The notes: generated by a model from the letters alone, not told the origin. Counted from the first letter of the stretch, positions 36,769-47,737 are shown. The stretch: DNA of 64,000 bases from Thermus sediminis (GCF_003426945.1 NZ_QURO01000004.1:1364001-1428000), one strand, 5' to 3'. Numbers and translations: made by a program.

Positions 36769-37359
36769 TCAGGTGAACCGCACCCCTTCCGCCCGGGTCA
36801 CCTGGCCCTGGTAGAGGAAGGTGACCTGGCGCAAGGTAGCCTGGAGGTCAAAGGGGGTGAGGGCGCTCACCCCGTCCTCGGGCAGGACTACCCCGTACCA
36901 GCGCAAGGCGGCCGAGCCGGCGGTGTGGAGGACGCAGATGTTGGCCACGGTGCCCACCACCACCACCCGCCTCACCCCAAAGAGGTGCAGGTAGTGGTCC
37001 AGGGGGGTGCCGTAGAAGGTGTCGTAGCGCACCTTCTGGATGACGAGCTCCTCGGGCCTAGGCCTAAGCTCCTCCAGGATCTCCGCCCCCCAGGTGCCCG
37101 CCACGGCGTGCCGGGGCCAGATCTGGAACTCCGGGTCATCCTCCCGGTGCCAGTCCTGGGTGAAGACCACCCGCACCCCCGCCTGGCGGGCCCTTTCCAG
37201 AAGGCCTTTGATGGCGGGGACGGTCTTGGGGGCCTCGGGCACGAAGAGGGCCCCTTCGGGGTGGGCGAAGTCGTTCTGCATGTCCACCACGATCAGGGCG
37301 GTCTCCTTGGCGGGAAGCTCCAGGGCTTCCACCTTGGGGATCTCGGGAACCTCTACCAT
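36769..37359 (-). CDS. Isochorismatase-family hydrolase (nicotinamidase-like)
   Basis: 196 residues. The catalytic triad is visible: D26 (VVDMQNDF), K109 (IQKVRYDTF) and C142 (VANICVLHTA, with the cis-peptide before Cys). HREDDPEFQIWPRHAVAGTWGAEI fits nicotinamidase or a related amidohydrolase; several family members act on nicotinamide, ureidoacrylate or N-carbamoyl compounds. ATG at 37359 is chosen because CATAAT is 6 nt upstream. An ATG at 37377 is possible. It is divergent from metF, with overlapping promoter regions. Confidence 0.88.
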   Translation of the reverse strand: MVEVPEIPKVEALELPAKETALIVVDMQNDFAHPEGALFVPEAPKTVPAIKGLLERARQAGVRVVFTQDWHREDDPEFQIWPRHAVAGTWGAEILEELRPRPEELVIQKVRYDTFYGTPLDHYLHLFGVRRVVVVGTVANICVLHTAGSAALRWYGVVLPEDGVSALTPFDLQATLRQVTFLYQGQVTRAEGVRFT

Positions 37360-37379
37360 AGCCTTATTATGGTTCATCC

Positions 37380-37408
37380 TTGACCTCGGGAGCCTGGCGG
37401 GCTACACT
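37380..37408 (+). promoter_or_regulatory. metF promoter, leaderless
   Basis: TTGACC (37380-37385), 17 bp, TACACT (37403-37408), then 7 nt to the metF ATG. The distance predicts transcription starting at or next to the start codon. Confidence 0.8.
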
Positions 37409-37415
37409 TTGGCGC

Positions 37416-38330
37416 ATGAAAATACGGGACCTCCTCCGGGAGAAAGGCCCCCACTTCTCCTTTGAGTTCTTCCCCCCGAAGACGGAGGAAGGGGAGGAGG
37501 CCCTCTTCCGCACTATGGCCGAGCTTAAGGCCTTCCGCCCCGCCTTCGTTTCCATCACCTACGGGGCCATGGGGAGCACCCGGGAAAGGAGCGTGGCCTG
37601 GGCGGCCCGCATAGGGGAGCTTAGCCTCACCCCTCTGGCCCACCTCACCGTGGCTGGGCAGAGCCGAGAGGAGGTGGCCTCGGTCCTGGAGCGCCTCTTG
37701 GGGGTGGGGGTGGAGAACATCCTGGCCCTGAGGGGGGATCCGCCAAAGGGGGAGAGGGTCTTCCACCCCCATCCTGAGGGCTTCCGCTACGCCCTGGAGC
37801 TTGTGGCCTTCATCCGGGAGCGCTACGGGGAAAGCCTCTCCGTGGGGGGGGCCGCCTACCCCGAGGGGCACCCGGAAAGCGTGAGCCTCGAGGCCGACCT
37901 CCGCCACTTCCAGGCCAAGGTGGAGGCGGGGCTGGACTTCGCCATCACCCAGCTCTTCTTCAACAACGCCCACTACTTCGGCTTTCTGGAGCGGGCCCGG
38001 CGGGTGGGCGTGGGGATCCCCATCCTCCCTGGGATCATGCCCATCACCAACTACCAGCAGCTCCGCCGCTTCACCGAGGTCTGCGGGGCCAGCATCCCGG
38101 GGCCCCTCCTCTCCCAGCTGGAGCGCTACCAGGATGACCCCAGGGCTGTCCTGGAGATCGGGGTGGAGCACGCTACCCGCCAGGTGGCCGAACTCCTGGA
38201 GGCAGGGGTGGAGGGGGTCCACTTCTACACCCTCAACAAGAGCCCCGCCACCCGGATGGTCCTGGAAAGGCTAGGCTTTAGGCCGGAGCCTCTTCTCCCC
38301 GTGTTCCCAGGCTCAACCCTTGCCCCCTAA
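37416..38330 (+). CDS. metF: 5,10-methylenetetrahydrofolate reductase
   Basis: 304-residue FAD enzyme that makes 5-methyl-THF for methionine synthesis. Family motifs: SFEFFPPKTEEGEEAL, the catalytic glutamate in that segment, VSITYGAMGSTRERS, HLTVAGQSREEV, ILALRGDPP, VGGAAYPEGHPES, DFAITQLFFNN and PGIMPITNY. ATG at 37416 follows a full promoter by 7 nt. The 38331-38547 stretch after it shows no gene and no clear terminator, only scattered short G+C inverted repeats. Confidence 0.96.
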   Translation: MKIRDLLREKGPHFSFEFFPPKTEEGEEALFRTMAELKAFRPAFVSITYGAMGSTRERSVAWAARIGELSLTPLAHLTVAGQSREEVASVLERLLGVGVENILALRGDPPKGERVFHPHPEGFRYALELVAFIRERYGESLSVGGAAYPEGHPESVSLEADLRHFQAKVEAGLDFAITQLFFNNAHYFGFLERARRVGVGIPILPGIMPITNYQQLRRFTEVCGASIPGPLLSQLERYQDDPRAVLEIGVEHATRQVAELLEAGVEGVHFYTLNKSPATRMVLERLGFRPEPLLPVFPGSTLAP

Positions 38331-38547
38331 GGGCCGGTGGGTTTCCCGAGGCTAAGGGCCTCCCCTCCCCCTGTGGGCCAGGACCACACCGTGGCTGTCC
38401 CTCCAACCGGGGGTGGTTCTGGGCCTACCCCTTTCCCCGAAAGACGCCGCAGCCCTAAAGTGCCCGCCGCCTCTCCGCTTAGAGGGGTTGGCGGCTTACC
38501 GTCGTCTCCCAAGCCATGCCAAAAGGTACGATGCGCATGCCCTTATC

Positions 38548-38576
38548 TTGACACTTGCCCCCTCTTGTGTTAGCCT
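38548..38576 (+). promoter_or_regulatory. Promoter of the tRNA-tuf operon
   Basis: TTGACA (38548-38553), 17 bp, TAGCCT (38571-38576), 32 bp before the first tRNA. The -35 is consensus. The 278-bp gap 38331-38608 otherwise holds no recognised feature. Confidence 0.75.
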
Positions 38577-38608
38577 AATCCCTCGGACAGGGTTCCATCC
38601 CCGGTCCT

Positions 38609-38684
38609 GCCACCCTAGCTCAACCGGCAGAGCACCCGACTTGTAATCGGGGGGTTGGGGGTTCAACTCCCCTGGGTGGCTCCA
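38609..38684 (+). tRNA. tRNA-Thr (TGT)
   Basis: Acceptor GCCACCC / GGGTGGC, anticodon stem CCCGA/TCGGG with loop CTTGTAA (TGT), T-arm GGGGG-TTCAACT-CCCCT, encoded CCA. First of four tandem tRNAs before tuf. Confidence 0.95.
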
Positions 38685-38694
38685 AAGGGTGCGG

Positions 38695-38780
38695 GGGCAG
38701 GTGCCCGAGCGGCCAAAGGGGACGGTCTGTAAAACCGTTGGCGCATGCCTACGCTGGTTCGAATCCAGCCCTGCCCACCA
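38695..38780 (+). tRNA. tRNA-Tyr (GTA)
   Basis: Acceptor GGGCAGG / CCTGCCC, anticodon stem ACGGT/ACCGT with loop CTGTAAA (GTA), long variable arm as in bacterial type II tRNAs, T-arm GCTGG-TTCGAAT-CCAGC, encoded CCA. Confidence 0.95.
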
Positions 38781-38784
38781 CCGC

Positions 38785-38860
38785 GCGGGAGTAGCTCAGT
38801 TGGTAGAGCATCGGCTTCCCAAGCCGAGGGTCGCGGGTTCGAGTCCCGTCTCCCGCTCCA
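38785..38860 (+). tRNA. tRNA-Gly (CCC)
   Basis: Acceptor GCGGGAG / CTCCCGC, anticodon stem CGGCT region with loop TTCCCAA (CCC), T-arm GCGGG-TTCGAGT-CCCGT, encoded CCA. Very similar to tRNA-Gly(GCC) at 24425 outside the anticodon arm. Confidence 0.95.
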
Positions 38861-38863
38861 CGA

Positions 38864-38939
38864 GCTCGCGTAGCTCAGCAGGTAGAGCACACCCTTGGTA
38901 AGGGTGAGGTCGCCGGTTCGAGCCCGGCCGCGAGCTCCA
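38864..38939 (+). tRNA. tRNA-Thr (GGT)
   Basis: Acceptor GCTCGCG / CGCGAGC, anticodon stem CACCC/GGGTG with loop TTGGTAA (GGT), encoded CCA. It ends 60 nt before tuf. The order Thr-Tyr-Gly-Thr-tuf is the same as in E. coli thrU-tyrU-glyT-thrT-tufB. Confidence 0.95.
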
Positions 38940-38950
38940 TCTTTTTGACT

Positions 38951-38975
38951 GCCCTGGGTGGGAAAGGCCCAGGGC
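38951..38975 (+). promoter_or_regulatory. Hairpin between the tRNA cluster and tuf
   Basis: GCCCTGGG / CCCAGGGC, 8-bp stem with a 9-base loop, no T-tract. It separates the last tRNA from the tuf ribosome site (AAGGAGG). Likely an RNA-processing or stabilising structure. Confidence 0.6.
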
Positions 38976-38999
38976 GGCCTTTGCGTGCAAGGAGGAACC

Positions 39000-40220
<1,221 letters not shown>

Positions 40221-40227
40221 GGGGGGC

Positions 40228-40392
40228 ATGGCCAGCGAGGTCCGCATCAAGATCCTCTTGGAGTGTACGGAGTGCAAGCGCCGCAACTACGCCACCGAGA
40301 AGAACAAGCGCAACACCACCTCCAAGCTGGAACTCAGGAAGTACTGCCCCTGGTGCGATAGGCACACGGCGCACCGGGAAGTGAAGGTCTGA
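40228..40392 (+). CDS. rpmG: 50S ribosomal protein L33
   Basis: 54 residues, with zinc-binding CTECK and CPWCD (the C+ form of L33) and the RNA-binding [20 protein letters not shown]. The ATG at 40228 follows tuf by 7 nt with GAGGGGGGC as ribosome site. The stop TGA shares its last base with the secE ATG. Position tuf-rpmG-secE-nusG is conserved in bacteria. Confidence 0.96.
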   Translation: MASEVRIKILLECTECKRRNYATEKNKRNTTSKLELRKYCPWCDRHTAHREVKV

Positions 40393-40574
40393 TGTTCGCC
40401 CGGATCGTCCGCTACTTCCAGGAGGCCCGGGCCGAGCTCGCTCGGGTCACCTGGCCCACGCGGGAGCAGGTTATTGAGGGGACCCGGGCCATTCTGATCT
40501 TCACCCTGGTGGCCATGGTCATCCTGGGGTTTTACGACCTGGTCTTCCGCTTCCTGGTAGGGCTCTTGCGATGA
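40392..40574 (+). CDS. secE: Preprotein translocase subunit SecE
   Basis: 60 residues with a single membrane helix ([20 protein letters not shown]) after the conserved amphipathic segment [17 protein letters not shown]. It clamps SecY in the SecYEG channel. ATG shares one base with the rpmG stop and its stop overlaps nusG by four bases. Short single-helix form as in most bacteria other than enterics. Confidence 0.96.
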   Translation: MFARIVRYFQEARAELARVTWPTREQVIEGTRAILIFTLVAMVILGFYDLVFRFLVGLLR

Positions 40575-41125
40575 GCATCGAATGGTACGCGGTCCACACC
40601 TACGTGGGGCAGGAGGAGAAGGCCAAGGCCAACCTGGAGAAGCGGGTGAAGGCCTTCGGCATGGGGGATAAGATCTACCAGGTCCTCATCCCTACGGAAG
40701 AGGTGGTGGAGGTGCGCGAGGGGGGGAAGAAGGAGATCCTCAAGCGCAAGCTCTTTCCCGGGTACCTCTTCGTCCAGATGGACCTGGGGGATGAGGAGGA
40801 GCCCAATGAGGCCTGGGAGGTGGTCCGGGGTACCCCCGGCATCACCGGCTTTGTGGGGGCGGGCCACCGGCCGGTGCCCCTTTCCCCGGACGAGGTGCGG
40901 CACATCCTCCAGGTTTCCGGCCTCCTGGGCAAGAAGGAGGCCCCCAAGGCCCAGGTGGCCTTCCGGGAGGGAGACCAGGTGAGGGTCGTCTCCGGCCCCT
41001 TCGCCGATTTCACCGGCACCGTGACCGAGATTAACCCCGAGAAGGGCAAGGTCAAGGTCATGGTCGCCATCTTCGGGCGGGAGACCCCTGTGGAGCTGGA
41101 CTTTTCCCAGGTGGTTAGGGCCTAA
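40571..41125 (+). CDS. nusG: Transcription factor NusG
   Basis: 184 residues with the NGN domain ([21 protein letters not shown]) and a C-terminal KOW domain ([19 protein letters not shown]). It binds RNA polymerase and couples it to S10 or Rho. The linker between the domains is normal, without the extra insert found in some deep branches. Translationally coupled to secE (4-bp overlap). Confidence 0.97.
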   Translation: MSIEWYAVHTYVGQEEKAKANLEKRVKAFGMGDKIYQVLIPTEEVVEVREGGKKEILKRKLFPGYLFVQMDLGDEEEPNEAWEVVRGTPGITGFVGAGHRPVPLSPDEVRHILQVSGLLGKKEAPKAQVAFREGDQVRVVSGPFADFTGTVTEINPEKGKVKVMVAIFGRETPVELDFSQVVRA

Positions 41126-41136
41126 GGGCGCTTGCA

Positions 41137-41151
41137 CCCCCAACTTGGGGG
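41137..41151 (+). promoter_or_regulatory. Hairpin upstream of rplK
   Basis: CCCCC-AACTT-GGGGG, 17 nt before the rplK ATG. The L11-L1 mRNA leader is a known site for L1 autoregulation in other bacteria; whether this hairpin is that site is only inferred. Confidence 0.4.
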
Positions 41152-41168
41152 GAGCCTAGGAGGGAAAA

Positions 41169-41612
41169 ATGAAGAAAGTCGTTGCCGTAGTCAAGCTACA
41201 GCTTCCCGCGGGCAAGGCCACGCCCGCGCCCCCGGTGGGGCCCGCCTTGGGCCAGCACGGGGCCAACATCATGGAGTTCGTCAAGGCCTTCAACGCCGCC
41301 ACGGCGGGCATGGGGGACGCCATCGTCCCCGTGGAGATCACGGTTTACGCCGACCGCTCCTTCACCTTCGTCACCAAGACCCCGCCCGCCAGCTACCTCA
41401 TCCGCAAGGCCGCGGGGCTGGAGAAGGGGGCCCACAAGGCCGGCCGGGAGAAGGCGGGGCGGATCACCTGGGAGCAGGTGTTGGAGATCGCCAAGCAGAA
41501 GCTGCCCGACATGAATACCACCGAACTCGAGGCCGCCGCCCGGATGATCGCAGGTTCGGCCCGCTCCATGGGGGTGGAGGTGGTGGGGATGCCGGAGGTG
41601 AGGGATGCCTAA
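41169..41612 (+). CDS. rplK: 50S ribosomal protein L11
   Basis: 147 residues; N-terminal [28 protein letters not shown] (proline-rich, switches in the GTPase centre) and C-terminal rRNA-binding [29 protein letters not shown] with AGGAGGG upstream. Overlaps rplA by 8 bp. Confidence 0.97.
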   Translation: MKKVVAVVKLQLPAGKATPAPPVGPALGQHGANIMEFVKAFNAATAGMGDAIVPVEITVYADRSFTFVTKTPPASYLIRKAAGLEKGAHKAGREKAGRITWEQVLEIAKQKLPDMNTTELEAAARMIAGSARSMGVEVVGMPEVRDA

Positions 41613-42294
41613 GCACGGCAAGCGCTACCGGGCCCTCCTGGAGAAGGTGGACCCCAACAGGGTCTACCCTATAGACGAGGCTGCGGCCCTCGTGAAGGAG
41701 CTCGCCACCGCCAAGTTTGACGAGACGGTGGAGGTCCACGCCAAGCTGGGCATTGACCCCCGCAAGTCCGACCAGAACGTCCGGGGCACCGTCTCCCTCC
41801 CCCACGGCCTGGGCAAGCAGGTGCGGGTCCTGGCCATCGCCAAGGGGGAGAAGATCAAGGAGGCGGAGGAGGCCGGGGCCGACTACGCGGGGGGCGAGGA
41901 GGTCATCCAGAAGATCCTGGACGGCTGGATGGACTTTGATGCCGTGGTGGCCACCCCCGACGTGATGGGGGCCGTGGGTTCCAAGCTGGGCCGCATCCTG
42001 GGCCCCCGGGGCCTCCTTCCCAACCCCAAGGCGGGGACCGTGGGCTTCAACATCGGGGAGATCATCAAGGAGATCAAGGCGGGGCGGATCGAGTTCCGCA
42101 ACGACAAGACCGGGGCCATCCACGCCCCCGTGGGCAAGGCGAGCTTCCCCCCTGAGAAGCTCGCTGACAACATCCGGGCCTTTATCCGGGCCCTCGAGGC
42201 CAGCAAGCCGGAGGCGGCCAAGGGCACCTTCCTGCGCTCCGTCTACGTGACCAGCACCATGGGGCCCAGCATCCGCATCAACCCCCAGTCCTGA
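41605..42294 (+). CDS. rplA: 50S ribosomal protein L1
   Basis: 229 residues, starting [17 protein letters not shown]1-stalk protein and translational repressor of its own operon. Signature [15 protein letters not shown] and FVATPDVMG-like segment ([33 protein letters not shown] split here: [28 protein letters not shown]). ATG lies within the end of rplK. The next gene follows after a 209-bp leader with its own promoter. Confidence 0.97.
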   Translation: MPKHGKRYRALLEKVDPNRVYPIDEAAALVKELATAKFDETVEVHAKLGIDPRKSDQNVRGTVSLPHGLGKQVRVLAIAKGEKIKEAEEAGADYAGGEEVIQKILDGWMDFDAVVATPDVMGAVGSKLGRILGPRGLLPNPKAGTVGFNIGEIIKEIKAGRIEFRNDKTGAIHAPVGKASFPPEKLADNIRAFIRALEASKPEAAKGTFLRSVYVTSTMGPSIRINPQS

Positions 42295-42323
42295 GACGAG
42301 GGGGTTTTGGGCCCGGCGTCTTC

Positions 42324-42352
42324 TTGACTCCGGGCCTTTTCCTTCGTACACT
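42324..42352 (+). promoter_or_regulatory. Promoter of rplJ-rplL
   Basis: TTGACT (42324-42329), 17 bp, TACACT (42347-42352), 30 bp after the rplA stop. It would produce a leader of about 145 nt before rplJ, including the L10-binding element. Confidence 0.8.
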
Positions 42353-42360
42353 CCTCTATG

Positions 42361-42503
42361 GCACCCCGGGCGCATGGCGCCCAGGCCCAAGACAGCGGGG
42401 GGCTTAGGCCTTAAACATCCCGCCGAGGCGCTTGAGGGGGAGCGTTTCGCAAAGATCCCAAGGAAATCGGTCGGGGTTCCCCTGCCCCAAAAGGGAGGAA
42501 GGC
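42361..42503 (+). promoter_or_regulatory. L10 ribosomal-protein leader (autoregulatory RNA)
   Basis: The segment CCCAAGACAGCGGGGGG (42386-42402) and TTAAACATCCCGCCGAGG (42411-42428) matches the conserved L10-leader pattern (AAGACAGC-GGG ... TTAA ... CCCGCCGAGG), in which a kink-turn-like stem binds the L10-L12 complex and represses rplJL. Downstream sequence to GGGAGGAAGGC can fold onto the ribosome site. Confidence 0.8.
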
Positions 42504-43025
42504 GTGCCAAGCAAGCGCAACATCGCCCTTCTCGCCGCCCTCAAGGAGAACCTTGAGCGGGCCCATGGCTCCTTCTTCCTGGTGAACTACCAGGGGCTAT
42601 CCGCCAAGGAGACCCACGCCCTGCGCCAGGCCCTGAAGGAGAAGGGGGCCAGGCTCTTCGTGGCCAAGAACACCCTGATCCGCATCGCCCTGAAGGAGCT
42701 GGGCCTGCCGGAGCTGGACGGCCTTTCCGGGCCTAGCGCTGTGGTCTTCTACGGCGACCCGGTGGCCGCGGCCAAGGCCCTCCAGGAGTTCTCCAGGAAG
42801 AACCCCAAGGGCATTCCCCAGGTCAAGGGTGGGCTTTTGCAGGGCCAGCCCCTCTCGGCCAAGGACCTCTTGGCCCTGGCGGAGCTCCCCACCATGGACG
42901 AGCTCCGGGCGGAGCTCGTGGGCGTGCTCCAGGCCCCCATGGCCGAGCTTGTGGGCGTTTTGGGGGGCTTGGGCCGCGAGCTGGTAGGGATCCTCGAGGC
43001 GTACGCGGAGAAGAAGGCGGCTTAG
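42504..43025 (+). CDS. rplJ: 50S ribosomal protein L10
   Basis: 173 residues. The GTG start at 42504 ([20 protein letters not shown]) matches the Thermus L10 N-terminus and has GGGAGGAAGGC as ribosome site; the longer frame from 42432 would run through the leader. L10 anchors L7/L12 dimers through its C-terminal helix, seen as repeated AELVGVL segments. Expected to repress its own mRNA via the leader. Confidence 0.96.
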   Translation: MPSKRNIALLAALKENLERAHGSFFLVNYQGLSAKETHALRQALKEKGARLFVAKNTLIRIALKELGLPELDGLSGPSAVVFYGDPVAAAKALQEFSRKNPKGIPQVKGGLLQGQPLSAKDLLALAELPTMDELRAELVGVLQAPMAELVGVLGGLGRELVGILEAYAEKKAA

Positions 43026-43035
43026 GAGGTAGGAG

Positions 43036-43413
43036 ATGGCTTTGGACATCGAGCGCATCAAGGAAGAGCTTTCCCAGGCGACGGTCTTGGAACTCAAGCA
43101 GCTCATCGACGTCCTCAAGGAGGCTTGGGGCGTGACCGCCGCGGCTCCTGTGGCCGTGGCCGCTGCTCCCGCCCAGGCCCAGGCGGCGGCCCCCGTGGAG
43201 GAGAAGACCGAGTTTGACGTGGTCCTCAAGGAGGCCGGGGCCAAGAAGCTGGAGGTCATCAAGGAGCTTCGGGCCATCACCGGGCTCGGCCTCAAGGAGG
43301 CCAAGGACCTGGCGGAGAAGGGCGGCCCCATCAAGGAGGGCATCCCCAAGGCCGAGGCCGAGGAGATCAAGAAGAAGCTGGAGGCCGTGGGCGCGGTGGT
43401 GGAGCTGAAGTAA
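43036..43413 (+). CDS. rplL: 50S ribosomal protein L7/L12
   Basis: 125 residues: N-terminal dimer domain, Ala/Pro-rich hinge (residues 33-52) and C-terminal factor-binding domain [20 protein letters not shown] and [21 protein letters not shown] site upstream, 10 nt after rplJ. A strong terminator follows. Confidence 0.97.
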   Translation: MALDIERIKEELSQATVLELKQLIDVLKEAWGVTAAAPVAVAAAPAQAQAAAPVEEKTEFDVVLKEAGAKKLEVIKELRAITGLGLKEAKDLAEKGGPIKEGIPKAEAEEIKKKLEAVGAVVELK

Positions 43414-43432
43414 GGCCGCACCACGGGGTGCC

Positions 43433-43458
43433 CCCCGGGGCCTGGGCCCCGGGGTTTT
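43433..43458 (+). terminator. Terminator of the rplJL operon
   Basis: CCCCGGGGC / GCCCCGGGG stem with a 4-base loop, then TTTTCTT. The tail runs directly into the ubiX -10 box (TATAGT at 43461). Confidence 0.88.
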
Positions 43459-43460
43459 CT

Positions 43461-43466
43461 TATAGT
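43461..43466 (+). promoter_or_regulatory. Leaderless -10 element of ubiX
   Basis: TATAGT six bases before the ubiX ATG, immediately after the terminator of the previous operon. Confidence 0.65.
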
Positions 43467-43472
43467 GGGGGC

Positions 43473-44039
43473 ATGGAGCTTCCCCGCGTGGTGGTGGGGC
43501 TTTCCGGGGCCAGCGGCATGCCCTACGCCCTGGACCTCTTGGAGGCCCTTTCGGGCCTGGCCGAGGTGCACCTGGTCCTCTCCCAAGGGGCCAAGCGGGT
43601 CCTCTTTGAGGAGATGGGCTTAAGCCCCAAGGACCTTTATCCCCTAGCGGCGAGGGTCTACAAGGACGGCGACCTGGGGGCCCCCATCGCCTCCGGCTCC
43701 TTCCCCACCCGGGGGATGGTGGTGGTCCCCTGCTCCGCCACCACCCTGGCCAAGGTGGCCCACGGCCTGGCGGACACCCTCCTCACCCGGGCCGCCTACG
43801 TGCACCTGAAGGAGAGGCGGCCCCTCATCCTGGTGCCCCGGGAGACCCCCTTGCCCCTCTCCACCCTAAGGGCCATGGTCCAGGCGGCGGAGGCGGGGGC
43901 CCTGGTCCTTCCCGCAAGCCCCGGGTTTTACCACCGGCCCAAGGCGATCGCCGACCTCTTGGGCTTCATCACCCAGCGCATCCTGGACCACCTGGGCCTT
44001 CCCGCCCACCGGGCCCCGAGGTGGGGCGAACCGGAGTAG
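43473..44039 (+). CDS. ubiX: Flavin prenyltransferase UbiX
   Basis: 188 residues; transfers a dimethylallyl group to FMN to make prenylated FMN, the cofactor of UbiD-type decarboxylases. Motifs: VVGLSGASGMPYALDLL, SGSFPTRGMVVVPCSATTLAKVAHG, TRAAYVHLKERRPLILVPRETPL and LPASPGFYHRPK. The partner UbiD (menaquinone route or aromatic decarboxylation) is not in the window. ATG at 43473 chosen because of the leaderless -10; the longer frame crosses the terminator. Confidence 0.94.
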   Translation: MELPRVVVGLSGASGMPYALDLLEALSGLAEVHLVLSQGAKRVLFEEMGLSPKDLYPLAARVYKDGDLGAPIASGSFPTRGMVVVPCSATTLAKVAHGLADTLLTRAAYVHLKERRPLILVPRETPLPLSTLRAMVQAAEAGALVLPASPGFYHRPKAIADLLGFITQRILDHLGLPAHRAPRWGEPE

Positions 44040-44072
44040 CATGACGCTTTTTCGCCGCCTTGCGGTGATACC

Positions 44073-45200
44073 ATGGGGCCGATGACGCTCACCCAAGAGC
44101 AGAAGCTGGTCCTGGACACGGTGCGCCAGGTGGCCAAGGAGATCCTCCACCCCCTGGCCCCGGAGTACGACCGCACGGGCCAGTACCCCTGGCCCCAGCT
44201 CAGGGCCCTAGGGGAGCTGGGCTTCTTGGGCATGACCACGCCCGAGAGCTGGGGGGGCGCCGGGCTGGACTCCGTGACCTGGGTGTTGGCCCTGGAGGAG
44301 ATCGCCGCCCATGACCCCAGCGTGGCCGTGATCCTCTCCGTTACCTCGGGCCTTCCCCAGTACATGCTCCTCCGCTTTGGCACCGAGGAGCAAAAAAGGC
44401 GCTACCTGGTGCCCCTGGCCCGGGGGGAGTGGATCGGGGCCTTCTGCCTCACGGAGCCCCATGCGGGCTCCGATGCCAAAAGCCTCCGCACCGAGGCCAG
44501 GCGGGTGCCCGGGGGGTTCGTCCTGAGCGGGGTGAAGAGCTGGATCACCTCCGCCGGGCAGGCCCACCTCTACGTGGTCCTGGCCCGCACCGAGAAGGGC
44601 ATCAGCGCCTTCTTGGTGGAGAGGGGCACCCCGGGGCTCTCCTTTGGCCGGCCGGAGGAGAAGATGGGCCTGCACGCCGCCCACACCGCCGAGGTGCGCC
44701 TGGAGGAGGTCTTCGTCCCCGAGGCGAACCTCCTGGGGGAGGAGGGGCGGGGGCTGGCCTACGCCCTGGCGGGCCTGGACTCAGGGCGCCTCGGCGTGGC
44801 CGCCCAGGCGGTGGGCATCGCCCGGGGGGCTTACGAGATCGCCAAGGCCTACGCCGACCAACGGGAGCAGTTCGGCAAGAAGCTTAGGGAGCACCAGGCC
44901 ATCGCCTTCAAGATCGCCGACATGCACGTGAAGATAGAGGCGGCCCGGGCCCTCACCCTGAAGGCGGCGGAGAAGAAGGACCGGGGGGAGCGGTTCACCC
45001 TCGAGGCCAGCGCCGCCAAGCTCTTCGCCAGCCAGGTGGCCGTGGAGGTCACCCGGGAGGCGGTCCAGGTCCTGGGGGGGTACGGCTACCACCGGGACTA
45101 CCGGGTGGAGCGCTACTACCGGGACGCCAAGGTGGTGGAGATCTACGAGGGGACCTCGGAGATCCAGCGCCTCATCATCGCCCGGGAGCTCTACCGCTAG
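44073..45200 (+). CDS. Acyl-CoA dehydrogenase
   Basis: 375-residue FAD enzyme that introduces the alpha-beta double bond of acyl-CoA in beta-oxidation or amino-acid breakdown. Motifs: [18 protein letters not shown] (flavin binding), [66 protein letters not shown] and the catalytic-base segment [13 protein letters not shown]. The position of the glutamate suits a short or branched-chain enzyme. Start is ATG 44073 or 44082; GATACC ends at 44072, so the second would be a leaderless start. Confidence 0.93.
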   Translation: MGPMTLTQEQKLVLDTVRQVAKEILHPLAPEYDRTGQYPWPQLRALGELGFLGMTTPESWGGAGLDSVTWVLALEEIAAHDPSVAVILSVTSGLPQYMLLRFGTEEQKRRYLVPLARGEWIGAFCLTEPHAGSDAKSLRTEARRVPGGFVLSGVKSWITSAGQAHLYVVLARTEKGISAFLVERGTPGLSFGRPEEKMGLHAAHTAEVRLEEVFVPEANLLGEEGRGLAYALAGLDSGRLGVAAQAVGIARGAYEIAKAYADQREQFGKKLREHQAIAFKIADMHVKIEAARALTLKAAEKKDRGERFTLEASAAKLFASQVAVEVTREAVQVLGGYGYHRDYRVERYYRDAKVVEIYEGTSEIQRLIIARELYR

Positions 45201-45242
45201 CCCCTTCCCTTTCCCCCACCCGGGGATTAGGGTGGAAAGGGT

Positions 45243-46034
45243 ATGCTCCGCCGCCTCCTTGGCCTCTCCCGCCCCCTCTACTGGCTTTACGAAAGGCGCC
45301 TTTTGAAGGAGGTGAAGAGGGGCCCCATGCCCCGGCACCTGGGCCTTATCCTGGACGGAAACCGCCGCTTTGCCCGGGCCTTGGGCCTTCCCCCCGCCAA
45401 GGGCCACGAGTTTGGGGTGCACAAGGCCTACGAGGTCTTGGAGTGGTGCCTGGAGCTGGGCATCAGGACAGTCACCGTTTGGGTCTTCTCCACGGAGAAC
45501 TTCCGACGCTCTCCCGAGGAGGTGGAGGCCCTCATGGGCCTCTTCGTGCGGGAGGCGGAGAGGATGGCGGAGGACCACCGCATCCTGGAGCACCAGGTCC
45601 AGGTGCGCTTCATCGGCAGGCGGGAGGGGTTTTCCGAGAAGGTGCTTTGGGCCATGGAGCGCCTCGAGGCCAAGACCCGGCACCACCAGGGCATGGTCCT
45701 CAACATCGCCATGGGCTACGGGGGGCGGGAGGAGATCGTGGATGCGGTGAAGCGGCTCCTTCTGGAGGCGGAGGAAAGGGGCCTCTCCCCCAAGGAGGTG
45801 GCCCAGGCCCTCACCGGAGAGGAGATCGGCAGGAGGCTCTACACCGCAGGCCTGCCGGACCCCGACTTCATCATCCGCACCTCGGGGGAGATCAGGCTTT
45901 CTGGCTTCCTCCTCTGGCAGTCCGCCTACTCCGAGTTCTACTTCGCCGATGTCCTCTGGCCCGAGTTCCGCAAGATAGACTTCCTCCGCGCCCTGAGGAG
46001 CTACCAGGCCCGGGAGAGGCGGTTTGGGCGTTGA
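45243..46034 (+). CDS. uppS: Cis-prenyltransferase (undecaprenyl diphosphate synthase)
   Basis: 263 residues; condenses isopentenyl diphosphate units in cis to make the lipid carrier for cell-wall synthesis. Motifs: HLGLILDGNRRFAR with catalytic D38, VWVFSTENFRRSPEEV, LNIAMGYGGREEIVDA and DFIIRTSGEIRLSGFLLWQSAYSEFYF. About 30 residues precede the catalytic domain. The product chain length is not certain. The gene ends 3 nt into the lysine-operon promoter region. Confidence 0.93.
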   Translation: MLRRLLGLSRPLYWLYERRLLKEVKRGPMPRHLGLILDGNRRFARALGLPPAKGHEFGVHKAYEVLEWCLELGIRTVTVWVFSTENFRRSPEEVEALMGLFVREAERMAEDHRILEHQVQVRFIGRREGFSEKVLWAMERLEAKTRHHQGMVLNIAMGYGGREEIVDAVKRLLLEAEERGLSPKEVAQALTGEEIGRRLYTAGLPDPDFIIRTSGEIRLSGFLLWQSAYSEFYFADVLWPEFRKIDFLRALRSYQARERRFGR

Positions 46035-46059
46035 CAAAAGGGGGGCTTTCGTATATCCT
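46031..46059 (+). promoter_or_regulatory. Promoter of the lysine cluster
   Basis: TTGACA (46031-46036), 17 bp, TATCCT (46054-46059). The -35 overlaps the uppS stop codon. Transcription would begin about 4-5 nt before the leader-peptide ATG. Confidence 0.8.
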
Positions 46060-46069
46060 TACCCCCAGA

Positions 46070-46098
46070 ATGCTGGCCCGCGAGAAAAAACTCGGCCG

Positions 46099-46114
<16 letters not shown>
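46070..46114 (+). CDS. Lysine-cluster leader peptide
   Basis: Encodes MLAREKKLGRRGLG, 14 residues, with two consecutive Lys codons AAA AAA at 46085-46090 and a TAG stop at 46112. It lies between the promoter and a terminator, the layout of an attenuator. Leader-peptide attenuation of the lys20 cluster has been reported for T. thermophilus. Slow decoding of the Lys codons would let the antiterminator form. Confidence 0.85.
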
Positions 46115-47308
<1,194 letters not shown>

Positions 47309-47310
47309 GG

Positions 47311-47517
47311 CTAGAGCTTGCGGAACTCTTCCTCGGTGAGGCCTGCATCGCGGAGGATCCGTTTGAAGGTGCCCTTGGGAAGCTCTCCGCTGTGGAAGGG
47401 CACCACCACGATGCGGCCGTCCGGGTGCGCGTAAAGCCTATGCCCACCCTTGGCCATGCGTTCCACGAACCCGAGGCGGCGGAGCTTTCGGGCCACCTCC
47501 TCCGGCCTAGGCGGCAT
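47311..47517 (-). CDS. hicA: HicA-type toxin
   Basis: 68-residue double-stranded RNA-binding-fold protein of the YcfA/HicA family, an mRNA interferase. Catalytic His26 lies in [15 protein letters not shown], followed by [23 protein letters not shown]. It overlaps hicB by 11 bp, the antitoxin being first in the operon. It is transcribed against the lysine genes, between lys20 and lysT. Confidence 0.92.
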   Translation of the reverse strand: MPPRPEEVARKLRRLGFVERMAKGGHRLYAHPDGRIVVVPFHSGELPKGTFKRILRDAGLTEEEFRKL

Positions 47518-47731
47518 CCACGCTCACCTCTGCTGTTTTCACGTCCTGGGGAAGCGGTTTTCCTTCGGCCTTCAGGAAGGCTAGAACCAGTTCCAGGGCC
47601 TCTTTGGCCCGGGCTAGGGCCTCCTCAGGGCTTTGGCCGAAGGAGTGGGCTTGCGGCACCGCGGGGAACTCGGCGACCCAAACCCCTGGAGTTTCCGGGT
47701 CCGGGTAGATGAGGACCGTGTACTTGGGCAT
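47507..47731 (-). CDS. hicB: HicB-type antitoxin
   Basis: 74 residues with the HicB partial RNase-H fold: [43 protein letters not shown] in pieces is typical. There is no C-terminal DNA-binding extension, so it belongs to the short HicB class. ATG at 47731 has TATACT (47743-47738) 6 nt upstream; the longer open frame to 47905 is a shadow of lysT. Its -10 overlaps the ribosome site region of lysT on the other strand. Confidence 0.9.
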   Translation of the reverse strand: MPKYTVLIYPDPETPGVWVAEFPAVPQAHSFGQSPEEALARAKEALELVLAFLKAEGKPLPQDVKTAEVSVDAA

Positions 47732-47737
47732 ACCCTC

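Noticed and set aside
44781-46037. 418-codon minus-strand frame opposite acyl-CoA dehydrogenase and uppS
   Set aside because: Both plus-strand genes carry complete family signatures; the antisense frame has none.
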